64,000 nt of DNA. It comes from Xanthobacter autotrophicus Py2. GTDB taxonomy: Bacteria; Pseudomonadota; Alphaproteobacteria; Rhizobiales; Xanthobacteraceae. Location of the stretch: contig CP000781.1 of NCBI GenBank assembly GCA_000017645.1, forward strand, positions 682,001 to 746,000, given 5' to 3'. Under the pieces are notes generated by a model. That model had not been told where the DNA came from. It was given only the letters and a program-made list of their open reading frames with translations, and searched no databases. Of this stretch, positions 48,686 through 57,723 are shown piece after piece; within the stretch, counting starts at the first letter, position 1; each line of letters begins with the position of its first letter. A program made the translations under genes and the position numbers.

Positions 48686-49536
48686 GCGGCGGCTCCCGGC
48701 ATCAGGTCGAGGGCGGCGCGCACCAGCTGGCCGTCGGGGCGGCGCAATTCGTCGAGGATGGAGAAGTGGTTGGCGCCGGCGATGGGCAGCAGCGCTCCCG
48801 GCGCATGGGCCGCCGTCCGCCGGGCGGCAAGCGCACGGGAATCCTGCACCAGCGCTGGCAGTTCCGCCGTGCCGTAGGCGATGGCCAGCGGCTTATGCGA
48901 CGGCGCATGGCGCAGCGGCGACAAGGTCGCGATTTCCGCATCCGACAGGTCGAGCGGACCATTCAGGAAGGTGTCGCGGATCGGCGCCAGCTCATAGACG
49001 CCGGACACCGCGAGGCCGGCGGTGACGGCCGGATGGTCCAGCTGCATCACCGCGAGCTGCGCGCCGGCCGACCAGCCGGAGACCACCAGCGGCCCGGTGA
49101 TGCCATAGGCCGCGCCATCGCGGGCAATCAGATCCAGCGCCGCGCCGATCTCCGCCACGATCTGGCCGAGGCGCGCATCGGGCGCCAGCGTGTAGCCGGG
49201 CATGGCCACCGACCAGCCGTGGGCGAGAGGCCCCTGCGCATAATGAGCGAAGGCCTCGCGGGTGTTGCGCTGCCAATATCCACCATGGATGAAAACGAGG
49301 CACGGCGCGCCCGCCCGGCCGGGATAAAGGTCGAGCTTCTGTCGCGCGCCGTCGCCATAGGGGATGTCGAGATGGGCGCGCGCCGTGGCGCGAAATTCCG
49401 CCGCCGCGAGGTCGCGCGCCGCCACCCACGCCGCGCTGTCGGGCACCGCGGCGTTGTTATTGTAGGCGGCATCCCGCTCGGCCCGGGACAGGGTATCCCA
49501 GATCGCCTGCGGGGCCGGAGCGGCGGCCGCGCTCAC
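48682..49536 (-). CDS. Alpha/beta hydrolase, arylformamidase-like
   Basis: The start is GTG 49536, which overlaps the amidohydrolase stop (GTGA); 284 residues. The oxyanion motif HGGYWQRNTR and nucleophile elbow GWSAGAQLA (Ser) mark the kynurenine-formamidase/carboxylesterase-like group, with the late His in GANHFSILDEL and Asp nearby. It could cleave an N-formyl or amide bond in the pathway encoded by this operon. It overlaps both neighbours by 4 bp, so its role is probably linked to the Mo hydroxylase and the amidohydrolase. The substrate is unknown. Confidence 0.85.
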   Translation of the reverse strand: MSAAAAPAPQAIWDTLSRAERDAAYNNNAAVPDSAAWVAARDLAAAEFRATARAHLDIPYGDGARQKLDLYPGRAGAPCLVFIHGGYWQRNTREAFAHYAQGPLAHGWSVAMPGYTLAPDARLGQIVAEIGAALDLIARDGAAYGITGPLVVSGWSAGAQLAVMQLDHPAVTAGLAVSGVYELAPIRDTFLNGPLDLSDAEIATLSPLRHAPSHKPLAIAYGTAELPALVQDSRALAARRTAAHAPGALLPIAGANHFSILDELRRPDGQLVRAALDLMPGAAA

Positions 49537-50810
49537 GCCGCCACCGCCTGTGGCAGGATGGGGGCCCTGGCATCGAAGCGCTTGCCGGCGCGCAGGCAGA
49601 AGGCGGGGGTGAGCAGCCGCTCGGCGATCACCCTGGTGTCCTCGTTGTCGCGCAGCAGGAAGCGGCCGCGATGGTCGTCCAGCACCGAGACATCGGCGGC
49701 ATAGCCCACCTTCAGCGCGCCGATGCGATCGGTGAGGCCGATCATCTGCGCCGGGTTGCTGGTGACCATGGGCACCACGTCGGCGAGCGACAGGCCGAGG
49801 GCCATCATGGAGCTCATGGCCTGGGTCAGGCTGAAGCGGGCCTGGCCCTTGAAGGGGTGGTTCTCGTCGTCATAGTGCTCCGCCGGGGTGCCGGCGGGGG
49901 GCGGCACATGGGTGTTGTAGCCATGCATGTCGGCACCCAGCGTGTGGGGCACGACGCCGGCGGAAATGGCTTTTTTCGCAAGGCGGTAGGAGAAGTGGCT
50001 GCCGTGGCCCACATCCACCTTCAGGCCGCGGTCGAGGGCGGCGCGGATGACGTGGTGGACCTCGCCCTGCTGGTTCACGAAGCCGCCGGGATGGCGGGTG
50101 AAGGGGTGGGCCAGCACGTCGCCTTCCTTCAGCAGCGGGATGACGCGCTCCAGGATGGTGTCGGCGTCCTCGCCGTTGGCGCCGCTCTCGGGCAGGCCCC
50201 ACAGGGTGCCGAAATGCACATAGAGCGGGAGTTCGGCACGGCGGGCGATCTCCGCCGCCATCTCCATTACCCTGATGCCCCAGCGGGCGAAGCCGCCGAT
50301 TTCCGCATGGCCCTTGATGCCGCGCACCAGGTCGCGGTTGGCGATGGCCGAGCGCACGGTGGCGTCGATATCGACACATTCGGGGCTGTACAGGTTCGGG
50401 TAGTAATGGCCCTCGAGCCCGCCCACCAGATAGGCCGAGAGGAAGGCGTAGACCCTGGTATCGGAGGGTTCGGCGATGAACTTCCGGAACCCCGGCAGGG
50501 TCATGCAGGAGGGGCCGCCCTGGTCGATGACGGTGGTGACGCCGGAGTCGACCCCCACCATGTCCGGGTTCAGGCCGAAGCGGCCGGTGACGTACTGGTA
50601 GACGTGGCCATGGGTGTCGATCATGCCCGGCAGCACCAGCTTGCCGGAGACATCGATAACCTCGGCCGCGCCCGACGGCAGGATGGTGGGTTCCACCGCC
50701 GCGATGCGACCATCGCGGATCGCCACGTCAAAGGTGCCGTCGATGCCGGAGGCGGGGCAGATGACGTGTCCGCCCTTGAGGAGGATATCGTAGCCTGCGG
50801 GGTCAGCCAT
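49533..50810 (-). CDS. Metallo-amidohydrolase (deacetylase-like)
   Basis: The protein is 425 residues, starting at ATG 50810 with GGAG upstream. The TIM-barrel amidohydrolase ligands are all visible: DTHGHVYQY (H67, H69), IKGHAEIGG (bridging Lys), PLYVHFG, DVGHGSHFS and GADMHGYN (Asp). This motif set resembles the Atu3266/Oant2987-type deacetylases acting on N-acyl or ester substrates. It may also open a cyclic amide. It is the first gene of the ten-gene operon, and a MarR gene is divergent 145 bp upstream. Confidence 0.9.
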   Translation of the reverse strand: MADPAGYDILLKGGHVICPASGIDGTFDVAIRDGRIAAVEPTILPSGAAEVIDVSGKLVLPGMIDTHGHVYQYVTGRFGLNPDMVGVDSGVTTVIDQGGPSCMTLPGFRKFIAEPSDTRVYAFLSAYLVGGLEGHYYPNLYSPECVDIDATVRSAIANRDLVRGIKGHAEIGGFARWGIRVMEMAAEIARRAELPLYVHFGTLWGLPESGANGEDADTILERVIPLLKEGDVLAHPFTRHPGGFVNQQGEVHHVIRAALDRGLKVDVGHGSHFSYRLAKKAISAGVVPHTLGADMHGYNTHVPPPAGTPAEHYDDENHPFKGQARFSLTQAMSSMMALGLSLADVVPMVTSNPAQMIGLTDRIGALKVGYAADVSVLDDHRGRFLLRDNEDTRVIAERLLTPAFCLRAGKRFDARAPILPQAVAA

Positions 50811-50902
50811 CTGGATCTCCGTCCATGTCTGCGCGACTGGCGCGCTGCATTGAAAAAGCGAAGTATGCTTCGTATTTTGGTTATGCATGCCGTATGCCAG
50901 AG

Positions 50903-50918
50903 TTTGATCTGGATCAAA
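50903..50918. promoter_or_regulatory. Palindrome TTTGATCTGGATCAAA, probable MarR operator
   Basis: The 7-bp arms TTTGATC and GATCAAA are perfect around TG. The site lies between the divergent amidohydrolase operon and the MarR gene, 93 bp and 38 bp from their starts. A second small palindrome (CGAAG-TATG-CTTCG, 50857-50870) lies closer to the operon. MarR proteins bind such sites and are released by a pathway ligand; binding is inferred. Confidence 0.65.
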
Positions 50919-50955
50919 AATGCGACCGGCAGGGGTGCCTGAGGGGAATGTGGCT

Positions 50956-51468
50956 GTGACGAAATCTCAAGCAAACTCAGATGCCTACAAAGCGGGGCCG
51001 CAGAGCCACTCGGACGGGGGGTGGCCGCTGTCGGACCGGCCCGGCTTCCTCGCCCGGCGGGTGCACCAGATCCATGTCAGCCTGTTTTCTGAGCTGTGTG
51101 CCCCATTCGGTGTGACGCCGGTGCAGTACAGCCTTTTGTCCGCTTTGGCGGGGCGGGAAGCGGCGGACCAGACCACCCTCTCGCGCATCGTCGCGCTGGA
51201 TCGCACCACCACCACCGGCGCCCTCAAACGCCTTGAGGCGCGTGGCCTGGTGCGCCGCGGAACCTCGGCCACCGACCGCCGCTCCCAGAGCTGCGCGCTG
51301 ACCCCGGAGGGGCGGCGCCTGCTGGAGGAGATGGAAGCCCTGGCCCGAAAGGCTCATGCCGCCACCGTCGACATGCTCAGCCCAGAGGAGCGGACTCAAT
51401 TCATTGAGATCATGAAGAAAATCGTTTCAGCGCACGGCGGGCGGCAGACGTCTTTCGATCTGCTCTAA
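50956..51468 (+). CDS. MarR-family regulator of the Mo-hydroxylase operon
   Basis: The start is chosen at GTG 50956, 9 bp after a GAGGGG site; ATG 50920 would add 12 residues with no ribosome site. The protein is 170 residues. The winged HTH core runs from CAPFGVTPVQYSLLSALAGR, through TLSRIVALDRTTTTGALKRL, to the wing GLVRRGTSATDRRSQSCALT. Long N- and C-terminal helices form the dimer interface. It is divergent from the ten-gene operon and probably represses it until the pathway substrate or product is sensed. Confidence 0.88.
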   Translation: MTKSQANSDAYKAGPQSHSDGGWPLSDRPGFLARRVHQIHVSLFSELCAPFGVTPVQYSLLSALAGREAADQTTLSRIVALDRTTTTGALKRLEARGLVRRGTSATDRRSQSCALTPEGRRLLEEMEALARKAHAATVDMLSPEERTQFIEIMKKIVSAHGGRQTSFDLL

Positions 51469-51469
51469 T

Positions 51470-51506
51470 TTTGGGCATGCCCCTGTCCATGGAACAGGCG
51501 CCCAAA
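51470..51506. terminator. Bidirectional terminator between marR and the TSUP gene
   Basis: The outer stem TTTGGGC/GCCCAAA (51470-51476, 51500-51506) and inner stem CCTGT/ACAGG form one long hairpin between two convergent genes. A-rich and T-rich ends let it act in both directions. Confidence 0.7.
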
Positions 51507-51542
51507 GGGTGGGCAGTCGCTGGCCGGCCCGCGCTCGGGGCC

Positions 51543-52295
51543 TCAGAAGGCCGGCAGGCCGTCAAAGACCAGCTTTAGGCCCACCGCCGCAAGGATGAGG
51601 TAGATGATGCCGAAGAAGCGGTCGGCCGGCACGCGCCGCACCAGCTGCACACCGGCAAAGGTGGCGATGATCGCCACCGGCAGCAGAACCGCCGAGGTGG
51701 CCAGGTTCGCCCCGGTGATCTGGCCGAGGGCGAGGAAGAATGGCACCTTCACCCAATTGACCACCGAGAAGAAGGCGGCGGTGGTGGCCGCGAACTGCTC
51801 GGGCGCGAGGCGGGGCCGGCGCAGCAGGTAGATCATCATGGGTGGGCCGCCGGCATTGGCGATCATGCTGACGAAGCCTGCCACCGCGCTCCATAGGGCC
51901 GCCGAGCCCGGCCCGGCTTCGCCCGCCGGGCGCTTGCGCCGCTTCGACACGGCATGGCGGGCGGCCTCGGCGATGGAGAGCAGCCCGATGCCCAGCGCCA
52001 CCGCCTGGTCGGAAACGGACGCCGCCAAAAGGTAGCCGATGACGATGCCCACCACGGCGGCCGGCAGGGTGCGGCGCAGCTCGGCCACGCTCCAGCGCCG
52101 CCAATAGGCATAAAGGCTCACCACGTCCTGCACGATGAGCACCGGCAGAAGGATGGCGGCGGCCTGGATCGGCGACATGGCCAGCGCCAGGATGGGCTGG
52201 GCGAGCACCGACAGGCCGGTGAAGCCCCCCTTCGACATGCCCACGAGGATGGTCGCCGGCACCGCCGCCGCATAGAACACCGGATCGACGATCAC
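51543..52295 (-). CDS. TSUP (TauE/SafE) family anion exporter
   Basis: The start is GTG 52295, with GGAG 8 bp upstream; 250 residues. There are about seven to eight transmembrane segments: ATILVGMSKGGFTGLSVL (diagnostic TSUP GGxxG start), AAAILLPVLIVQDVVSL, and VSMIANAGGPPMMIYLLRRP (second repeat). TSUP members export sulfite, organosulfonates or other anions. It is convergent with the MarR gene and not in the operon, so a link is uncertain. A longer upstream frame exists but has no ribosome site. Confidence 0.85.
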   Translation of the reverse strand: MIVDPVFYAAAVPATILVGMSKGGFTGLSVLAQPILALAMSPIQAAAILLPVLIVQDVVSLYAYWRRWSVAELRRTLPAAVVGIVIGYLLAASVSDQAVALGIGLLSIAEAARHAVSKRRKRPAGEAGPGSAALWSAVAGFVSMIANAGGPPMMIYLLRRPRLAPEQFAATTAAFFSVVNWVKVPFFLALGQITGANLATSAVLLPVAIIATFAGVQLVRRVPADRFFGIIYLILAAVGLKLVFDGLPAF

Positions 52296-52605
52296 ACCCG
52301 CTCTCCCGCTGAGGCGGGGAGGGATAGACCCCTCCGGCCGTTTCCGCCAGAGCGTGGCGGCCGCAAGCGATGGGGCTCCGGGCCGACGCTGGTTCGGCCT
52401 GAAGCTCTGCTGCTTCGACCCGGCACGGTGGGACCCTCCTCCCGCCCGAAGCCAGATGTTTCCGGCTTTGGTCCTTGGGAACTGAACTTGCGCGCCGGGG
52501 GGCGGCCTGGTGCTGTGCACAAGCAGGGACACACCCGCCCTCCCGCCGGTTTTCTTCGGCGCGGGACGCTCATATGATTGCGCACCATCTCCCGCGATCC
52601 GCGCC
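52296..52605. other. Divergent gap between the TSUP gene and the dipeptidase gene
   Basis: I see no gene in this 310-bp gap. GC-rich imperfect stem sequences occur near 52301-52321, in the TSUP leader. Frames across it on both strands have no family resemblance. Confidence 0.45.
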
Positions 52606-53307
52606 ATGCCCTCTTTCCTGATGGACCGACTGGTGAAGCCCGCTGCCCTTGCCTTGAGCATCGCCGGCCTGCCGCTGGCGGCCGATGCCCGCACCGACCG
52701 TCCGGCCCTGTTCGTGGACGTGGCCACGCTGGTGCCGGACGCCGTGTTCGACGTGCGTTATTTCAGCTCGGACAATTTCGTCGGCACGCGGGTGGACGGC
52801 TACGGCGCCGCGCGCTGCTTCCTCACCCGCCCGGCCGCCGAAGCGCTGGCCGCCGTGGCGGCGGAGGCGAAGGCCGCCGGGCTTGGCCTGCGCCTGTTCG
52901 ATTGCTACCGCCCCGCCCGCGCGGTGGCGCACTTTGCCCGCTGGGCCAGCGATCTCGCCGACACCCGCACCAAGGCCGCCTTCTATCCCGACGTGGACAA
53001 GAAGGACCTGTTCGCCGAAGGCTATATCGCCGCCCGCTCCGGCCACTCGCGCGGCTCGACCCTGGACCTGACCCTGTTCGATCGCGCCACCGGGGCCGAT
53101 CTCGACATGGGCACCCCCTTCGACCTGTTCAGCCCGCGCTCGTGGCCGGGCTCGGATGCGGTGACGAGGGCGCAGAAGGCCAATCGCGACCGGCTCGCCG
53201 GCTTCATGGCGCGGCACGGCTTCCAGCCGTTCGACAAGGAATGGTGGCACTTCACCCTGAAGGCCGAACCCTTCCCCGACACCTATTTCGATTTCCCCAT
53301 CGAATAG
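52606..53307 (+). CDS. D-alanyl-D-alanine dipeptidase (VanX/DdpX-like), exported
   Basis: The start at 52606 gives MPSFLMDRLVKPAALALSIA with a signal peptide cleaved near ADA; ATG 52621 is a second possibility. The protein is 233 residues. The zinc peptidase motifs are SGHSRGSTLDLTL (His and Asp ligands) and EWWHFTLK (catalytic Glu and third His). The N-terminal half contains AALFVDVATL-like and YRPARAVAHF segments of the family. It hydrolyses D-Ala-D-Ala and probably recycles peptidoglycan in the periplasm; no other van genes are present, so it is not a resistance cluster. Confidence 0.9.
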   Translation: MPSFLMDRLVKPAALALSIAGLPLAADARTDRPALFVDVATLVPDAVFDVRYFSSDNFVGTRVDGYGAARCFLTRPAAEALAAVAAEAKAAGLGLRLFDCYRPARAVAHFARWASDLADTRTKAAFYPDVDKKDLFAEGYIAARSGHSRGSTLDLTLFDRATGADLDMGTPFDLFSPRSWPGSDAVTRAQKANRDRLAGFMARHGFQPFDKEWWHFTLKAEPFPDTYFDFPIE

Positions 53308-53327
53308 GCGGGCGGCGACGCCAGAGT

Positions 53328-53723
53328 TCAGTTCGGGGAGATTTCCTCCACCTTCAGCCGGCGGCCTTGGGCGTCGAAGAAATCGCCCTGGTTGATCACC
53401 AGCCGGTCGACCTCGATGCGCCCTTCCAGCGCCCGCAGGCGCCCGCGCGCCTCGCCGTTCTCCAGCGGGCCGTCGGCGTCCGTCTGGGCGAAGAAGGCGG
53501 CGCCGTCCCAGGCCTGCCGGGCTCCGGCGAACAAAGCGGCCACCTCGGCCCAGCTCACCTCGTCGCCGACGATGTTGAGAAAGGTGGAGGCGAGCGGAAG
53601 CACCTGCGGCTCCTCGATGCGCACCAGCACCACCAGCGCGGTGAAGCTGCCGTTCTCGCCATAGGTGGCCGACAGCCAGCGGTCGAAATCGGTGGCCTTG
53701 GCCTTCGTCTTGCCGGTCTTCAT
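53328..53723 (-). CDS. Small protein of unknown function at the 3' end of the sel locus
   Basis: The protein is 131 residues from ATG 53723. A Lys/Thr-rich start (MKTGKTKAKATDFDRWLSAT) is followed by a compact domain: GENGSFTALVVLVRIEEPQV, LASTFLNIVGDEVSWAEVAA, LRALEGRIEVDRLVINQGDF and FDAQGRRLKVEEI. The longer upstream frame overlaps the previous gene and looks like shadow. I cannot name it. It follows the 53773-54279 gene by 49 bp, so it may be the last gene of the sel transcript. Confidence 0.55.
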   Translation of the reverse strand: MKTGKTKAKATDFDRWLSATYGENGSFTALVVLVRIEEPQVLPLASTFLNIVGDEVSWAEVAALFAGARQAWDGAAFFAQTDADGPLENGEARGRLRALEGRIEVDRLVINQGDFFDAQGRRLKVEEISPN

Positions 53724-53772
53724 CTTGGCAGTCTTTGTCTTGGCAGTCTTTGTCTTGAGTTTGGCCGCACGC

Positions 53773-54279
53773 TCAGAAATCCACCAGGGGCGTGTCGCCC
53801 AGATAGTGCTCGAACAGGTACCAGAAGGGGCTCTGCCGGGTCTGAAGGTACCAGTCCTCGAAGGCGGCGAGGGCCGTTTCGGGCGCGCCGCCGGTATCGG
53901 CCTCGCTGAGGGCCAGGGCGACGGCGGCGAAGCGGTCGAGCACCTCGATGCGGGCGTCGCTGTCGGAGGTCCAGCCGAGCCGGGTGCGCAGCAGCGCCTG
54001 CCCGGCGGCCACCGCCATCTCGGCATCCTCCGCTGCGTCCACCGCGGCGACAAGCGCTGCCATCAGGTCGGCGCGCCGCCAGGCATGGGCGCGGGCGGCG
54101 GCAAGCTGTTCGATGCGCAGGGCGGCTTCGCGGCGGAAGTCGGTCTCGGCCACGTCGGCGGCGTGCTTGGCCGCATCGAGGCGGGCGAGGAACGCCATGC
54201 GGGCTGGGGAAGGCGGGGCAGGGGAAGGCGGGGCAGGAGCCGCCGCCTCGGGCGCCAGTGGTTCGGGCTCCGGGATCAT
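53773..54279 (-). CDS. Protein of unknown function coupled to selB
   Basis: The protein is 168 residues. ATG 54279 overlaps the selB stop (ATGA), suggesting coupled translation. The Pro/Ala/Glu-rich start holds two copies of PAPPS. A helical core follows (KHAADVAETDFRREAALRIE, then ALVAAVDAAEDAEMAVAAGQ) and a tryptophan-rich C-terminus (FEDWYLQTRQSPFWYLFEHY). I recognise no named family. Its place in the selenocysteine operon makes it a candidate accessory factor, but that is only inference. Confidence 0.6.
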   Translation of the reverse strand: MIPEPEPLAPEAAAPAPPSPAPPSPARMAFLARLDAAKHAADVAETDFRREAALRIEQLAAARAHAWRRADLMAALVAAVDAAEDAEMAVAAGQALLRTRLGWTSDSDARIEVLDRFAAVALALSEADTGGAPETALAAFEDWYLQTRQSPFWYLFEHYLGDTPLVDF

Positions 54280-56402
54280 GGCGTCTTTCCCACGGCTTTT
54301 GGCGGATCTGGCGGAAGAGAGTGGGAGTCGAACCCACCAAGGACCGGCTCGCGGCCCCTCCCGGATTTGAAGTCCGGACGCCCCACCAGGGACGCTTCTC
54401 TTCCCCGCGCGGGCGGCGCCGGCGAATCGCTTGCCCGCGCATCATTTCCCGAGCCGGCGAACAGGTCCAGCCGGAACGGGTTGACGCGGCGCAGATCGCC
54501 CCGGCGCAGGGTGACGCCGTGGCGGTCGAAAAAGTCGAGGATCTGGATCGCTACCTTGCGCCCGTTGGAGACCTCGTCGCGGAACTGGGCGGCGGTGAAC
54601 TCGTCCTTCATGCGCGGGCCGGACAGGCGGGCGAGGATCGTCACCATCTCCGCCACGACCGGGCGAAGGAAGAAATGGTCGTGGGCCACCTCGTCCACCC
54701 GCCCGGTGCGGCCGGCAAGCTTCATGAGGCGCCGCACCTCCGGCTCGGCCACGCCCAGCAGGCCGGCAAGGTCACGCACCCGCGGCGGGCGGAAGCGCTC
54801 GGTGCCGCCGATGAGCGGGGCGATACGGCTCCACAGGGCCTCGTCGGCGGTGGACAGGCGCACCTCGAAGCCGGCCCGGCGCACCCAGGCGCCCTCGCGC
54901 TTCACCGTGTCGCCCAGGCTTTCCAGGGCGGCGAGGAAGGCCGGCGCGGGCAGGCGCGGCACCAGCAGCAGCCGCAGCCGCTCGCGGCCCATGCCCGGCA
55001 GGTCCGGATTTTCGGCGTGGAAGGCCTCCAGCGCTGCCAGCAGATGTCGGGTGAACCCGGCGAAGCGGTCGGCGGCGACGGCGAGGGTCGCCTCGCCGGC
55101 CGCAAGCCGCACGATGCCGACGCGGGCAACGAGCGCCTCGGTCTCCTCGGCGGTGAGGATGTGGTCGCGGGCGAAGGCGGAGAGGTCGGTGAAATAGGGC
55201 TCGATGGCCAGCAGGGCCGCAAGCGCCGGGGCGGGATCGCGTTGGGCGAGGGCGTCGAGCTGCGCCAGCCGCTCGGGGGTGCGGCGCTTGCGCTTGGGGC
55301 CGCGCAGGTCGAGGAAGCGCCCGCCGCCGATGGTGCGCTGGGCCGAGGTGTCACGGATGACGAAGCGGTCGCCCACTGCCGCCGCGATGGGGGCTTCCAG
55401 CACCAGCTGCACCTTGGCCGACGCTCCGGGGGCGATCGGATCCCCCAGCAGCACCAGCCGCGCCCCCACCTCCCGGGCCGCATGGTGCAGGCGCACCGGC
55501 AGCCATTGGGCGATGGGGCGTTTCTCGCCTGCGAGCACGGTGAGCTCGGCGTCGATGTGGTCGCAAGGCGCGTGCAGCGCCGGGTCGAGCACCACGTCGC
55601 CGCGGGCGATGGCGCTTTTGCTGATGTCCTCGCCGGCGAGGTTGAGGCCGCAGCGGTCGCCGGCGACGCCTTCCTCCGCCACCCGGTCCTGCGCCCGGAT
55701 CGAGCGCACGCGGGCGGCAAGGCCGGACGGGCTGACCACCACCTTATCGCCGACGCGCACGGTTCCGGACAGGACCGTTCCGGTCACCACCGTTCCCGCC
55801 CCGGCGAGGGTGAAGCTGCGGTCCACCGCGAGGCGGAAGCGCCCGCCCGCCGCCCGCTGCCCCATCTGCCGCGCCGCCGCAGCAAGGGCATCGCGCAGTG
55901 CCGCGATGCCTTCACCGGTGGGCGCGGACACCGCATGGATGGGGGCGCCGGCAAGGGCGGTGGGGGCGAGGAGGGCGGTGATCTCCGCTTCGACAGCAGC
56001 GCGGCGCCCGGCGTCCACAAGGTCGGCCTTGGTGAGGGCGACGATGCCTTGCGAGATGCCGAGGAGGTCGAGGATGGCGAGGTGCTCGCGGGTCTGGGGC
56101 ATCACCCCGTCGTCGGCAGCCACCACCAGCAGGGCGAAATCGATGCCGCTGGCCCCCGACAGCATGGTGTGCACGAACTTCTCGTGCCCCGGCACGTCCA
56201 CGAAGCCCAGCACCAGAGGGGGGGCTTCCTCGCCATGCGCCTGGGCTTCGCCCGCCCCCTCCACGGGCAGGTAGGCGAAGCCGAGGTCAATGGAGATGCC
56301 CCGCGCCTTCTCCTCCTTCAGCCGGTCAGTATCGACACCGGTGAGCGCACGGACCAGCGTGGTCTTGCCATGGTCGATATGTCCGGCCGTGCCGATGATC
56401 AC
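54276..56402 (-). CDS. selB: Selenocysteine-specific elongation factor SelB
   Basis: The start is GTG 56402, one base after the Sel1-repeat gene stop. The frame gives 708 residues. GTPase motifs are [12 protein letters not shown] (P-loop), DVPGHEKF and TKAD; EF-Tu-like domains 2 and 3 follow ([20 protein letters not shown]). The C-terminal winged helices, which bind the SECIS element, end near residue 648 ([14 protein letters not shown]). SelB delivers Sec-tRNA to UGA codons. The last 60 residues are unlike other SelB: about 667-698 are the antisense-free translation of the tRNA-Sec gene lying inside this frame. The true stop is therefore uncertain only if the tail is not made. Confidence 0.9.
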   Translation of the reverse strand: MIIGTAGHIDHGKTTLVRALTGVDTDRLKEEKARGISIDLGFAYLPVEGAGEAQAHGEEAPPLVLGFVDVPGHEKFVHTMLSGASGIDFALLVVAADDGVMPQTREHLAILDLLGISQGIVALTKADLVDAGRRAAVEAEITALLAPTALAGAPIHAVSAPTGEGIAALRDALAAAARQMGQRAAGGRFRLAVDRSFTLAGAGTVVTGTVLSGTVRVGDKVVVSPSGLAARVRSIRAQDRVAEEGVAGDRCGLNLAGEDISKSAIARGDVVLDPALHAPCDHIDAELTVLAGEKRPIAQWLPVRLHHAAREVGARLVLLGDPIAPGASAKVQLVLEAPIAAAVGDRFVIRDTSAQRTIGGGRFLDLRGPKRKRRTPERLAQLDALAQRDPAPALAALLAIEPYFTDLSAFARDHILTAEETEALVARVGIVRLAAGEATLAVAADRFAGFTRHLLAALEAFHAENPDLPGMGRERLRLLLVPRLPAPAFLAALESLGDTVKREGAWVRRAGFEVRLSTADEALWSRIAPLIGGTERFRPPRVRDLAGLLGVAEPEVRRLMKLAGRTGRVDEVAHDHFFLRPVVAEMVTILARLSGPRMKDEFTAAQFRDEVSNGRKVAIQILDFFDRHGVTLRRGDLRRVNPFRLDLFAGSGNDARASDSPAPPARGREASLVGRPDFKSGRGREPVLGGFDSHSLPPDPPKAVGKTP
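54309..54404 (-). tRNA. selC: tRNA-Sec (anticodon TCA)
   Basis: The 96-nt sequence has an 8-bp acceptor stem (GGAAGAGA/TCTCTTCC, 54397-54404 with 54313-54320) rather than the usual 7. It has a long variable arm and the anticodon TCA (54368-54370) in loop CTTCAAA, then discriminator G and encoded CCA (54309-54311). All are hallmarks of selenocysteine tRNA, which reads UGA. It lies wholly inside the selB reading frame, close to its 3' end. It probably is released by RNase P from the selB transcript or has an internal promoter. Confidence 0.95.
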
Positions 56403-56403
56403 G

Positions 56404-57723
56404 TCAGGGCAGCTCCCCCAGTGGAATGGCGGCGCGGCGCTGGGCGGCGGCTTCCTCCTCCGGCGTCAGGCTGGTGCGCACGGCATCGAAGAAGCGCTCC
56501 GCCAGCGCGCTCTTGCCGGCGCGGGCCCGCAGCAGCCAGGCGAAGGCGGCGACGCTGTCGCGCGCCACGCCCGCGCCCATGTGGCAGGCCGCGCCAAGCA
56601 TGGCCTGCCCGTCGGCATCGCCGGCCTCGGCGCCTTTGCGCCACCAGCGGGCGGCTTCCACCGCATCGCGCTCCATGCCGAGGGCATTGTGGGCGATCAT
56701 GCCGAGCCGCGTCATGGACGAGGCGATGCCCTGGTCCGCGGCGGCCAGCGCCCAGCGCCGCGCCTCCACCGGATCGGAGGGGATGACCTCGCCTTCCAGC
56801 AGCATCCAGCTCAGCATGTCCTGGGCCGGGCCGTCGCCGTCCTCGGCGGCGGCGAGGTAAAGCGCGGCGGCCTTGGCATAGTCCTGAGCCACGCCGGCGC
56901 CTTTGAAGTAGAGGGTGGCCAGGTTGCGCCGGCCCACCGGGTCGCCGCCCTCGGCGGACAGTTCCAGCCAGCGGCGGGCAAGGTCCAGATCCTTGTCCAC
57001 GCCCAGCCCGTCGATGAAGCAGGCGCCGATATTGTTCTGCGCCCGGGCGTTGCCGGTGCGGGCCAGGGGCTCCCAGATGGACAGGGCTGTTTCGTATTCC
57101 CCGGCGGAGGCGGCGGCGAGGGCGGCCGCCATTTGCGCCTCCGGCGTACGGGTGTCCTCGGGCTCGGGCTCCGGTTCCGGCTCGGGTTCCGGCAAAGGCT
57201 CGACCGGCAGGGGCTCGGCTTCCGCCGCCTTCAGGGGCGGCGAATCAAACGGCGGCTCGTTGGCGAAGGTCTCCGCCACCAGCAGGCGCTCGAACTCCAC
57301 CTCGTCGAAGGCGGGTTCCGTCCGCACCGGCGCCTCGGGCTCCCGCGCGGCCGGCGGGGCGGCGGCGGGGGCCTCCCAGTCGGGGACTTGGCGGTGTGGG
57401 ATTTCCCGGGTCGGGGTCTCGCGGGCCGGTGCCTGCGGCGGCACGGGCGCGACCTCCTGCTCAAGGCGCGGGCGCTCGTCGAGCCGGGGCCGGCGGTGGA
57501 TCGGGCTCTCCGGCTCGGACGCGGGGCTCGCGGCGCGGCTACCCGACAGGCCGGAGGCGATGTCGCTCAGGAGGGCGTCGAGGTCGTCCGCCTCCGTCGT
57601 CTCGGGGCGCTCCTCGGTGGGGCGCTGGGGGCGTTGCGGGAAGGGGCGCACGCGCGGTGGATCTTCGGCACCTGGCGTCTCGCCCGGACCCCCCTTGCCC
57701 TTCAGTCGGTCAAGCCAGCTCAT
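56404..57723 (-). CDS. Sel1-repeat (TPR-like) protein in the selenocysteine operon
   Basis: The protein is 439 residues. ATG 57723 overlaps the selA end by 14 bp. Residues 1-190 are low-complexity (Pro, Glu, Ala) with a run of [10 protein letters not shown] near 180. Residues 195-420 hold about five Sel1-like repeats: [20 protein letters not shown], then [20 protein letters not shown], then [22 protein letters not shown] units. Such repeats mediate protein contacts. The Sel1 name has no connection to selenium. It sits between selA and selB, so it may assist Sec synthesis or formate dehydrogenase assembly; this is unproved. Confidence 0.75.
   Translation of the reverse strand: MSWLDRLKGKGGPGETPGAEDPPRVRPFPQRPQRPTEERPETTEADDLDALLSDIASGLSGSRAASPASEPESPIHRRPRLDERPRLEQEVAPVPPQAPARETPTREIPHRQVPDWEAPAAAPPAAREPEAPVRTEPAFDEVEFERLLVAETFANEPPFDSPPLKAAEAEPLPVEPLPEPEPEPEPEPEDTRTPEAQMAAALAAASAGEYETALSIWEPLARTGNARAQNNIGACFIDGLGVDKDLDLARRWLELSAEGGDPVGRRNLATLYFKGAGVAQDYAKAAALYLAAAEDGDGPAQDMLSWMLLEGEVIPSDPVEARRWALAAADQGIASSMTRLGMIAHNALGMERDAVEAARWWRKGAEAGDADGQAMLGAACHMGAGVARDSVAAFAWLLRARAGKSALAERFFDAVRTSLTPEEEAAAQRRAAIPLGELP

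Noticed and set aside
52606-53307. Vancomycin-resistance VanX cluster
   Set aside because: The gene is an isolated exported D-Ala-D-Ala dipeptidase with no vanA/vanH neighbours.
54258-56786. 842-residue plus-strand frame opposite selB
   Set aside because: Antisense of selB and selC; no family resemblance.
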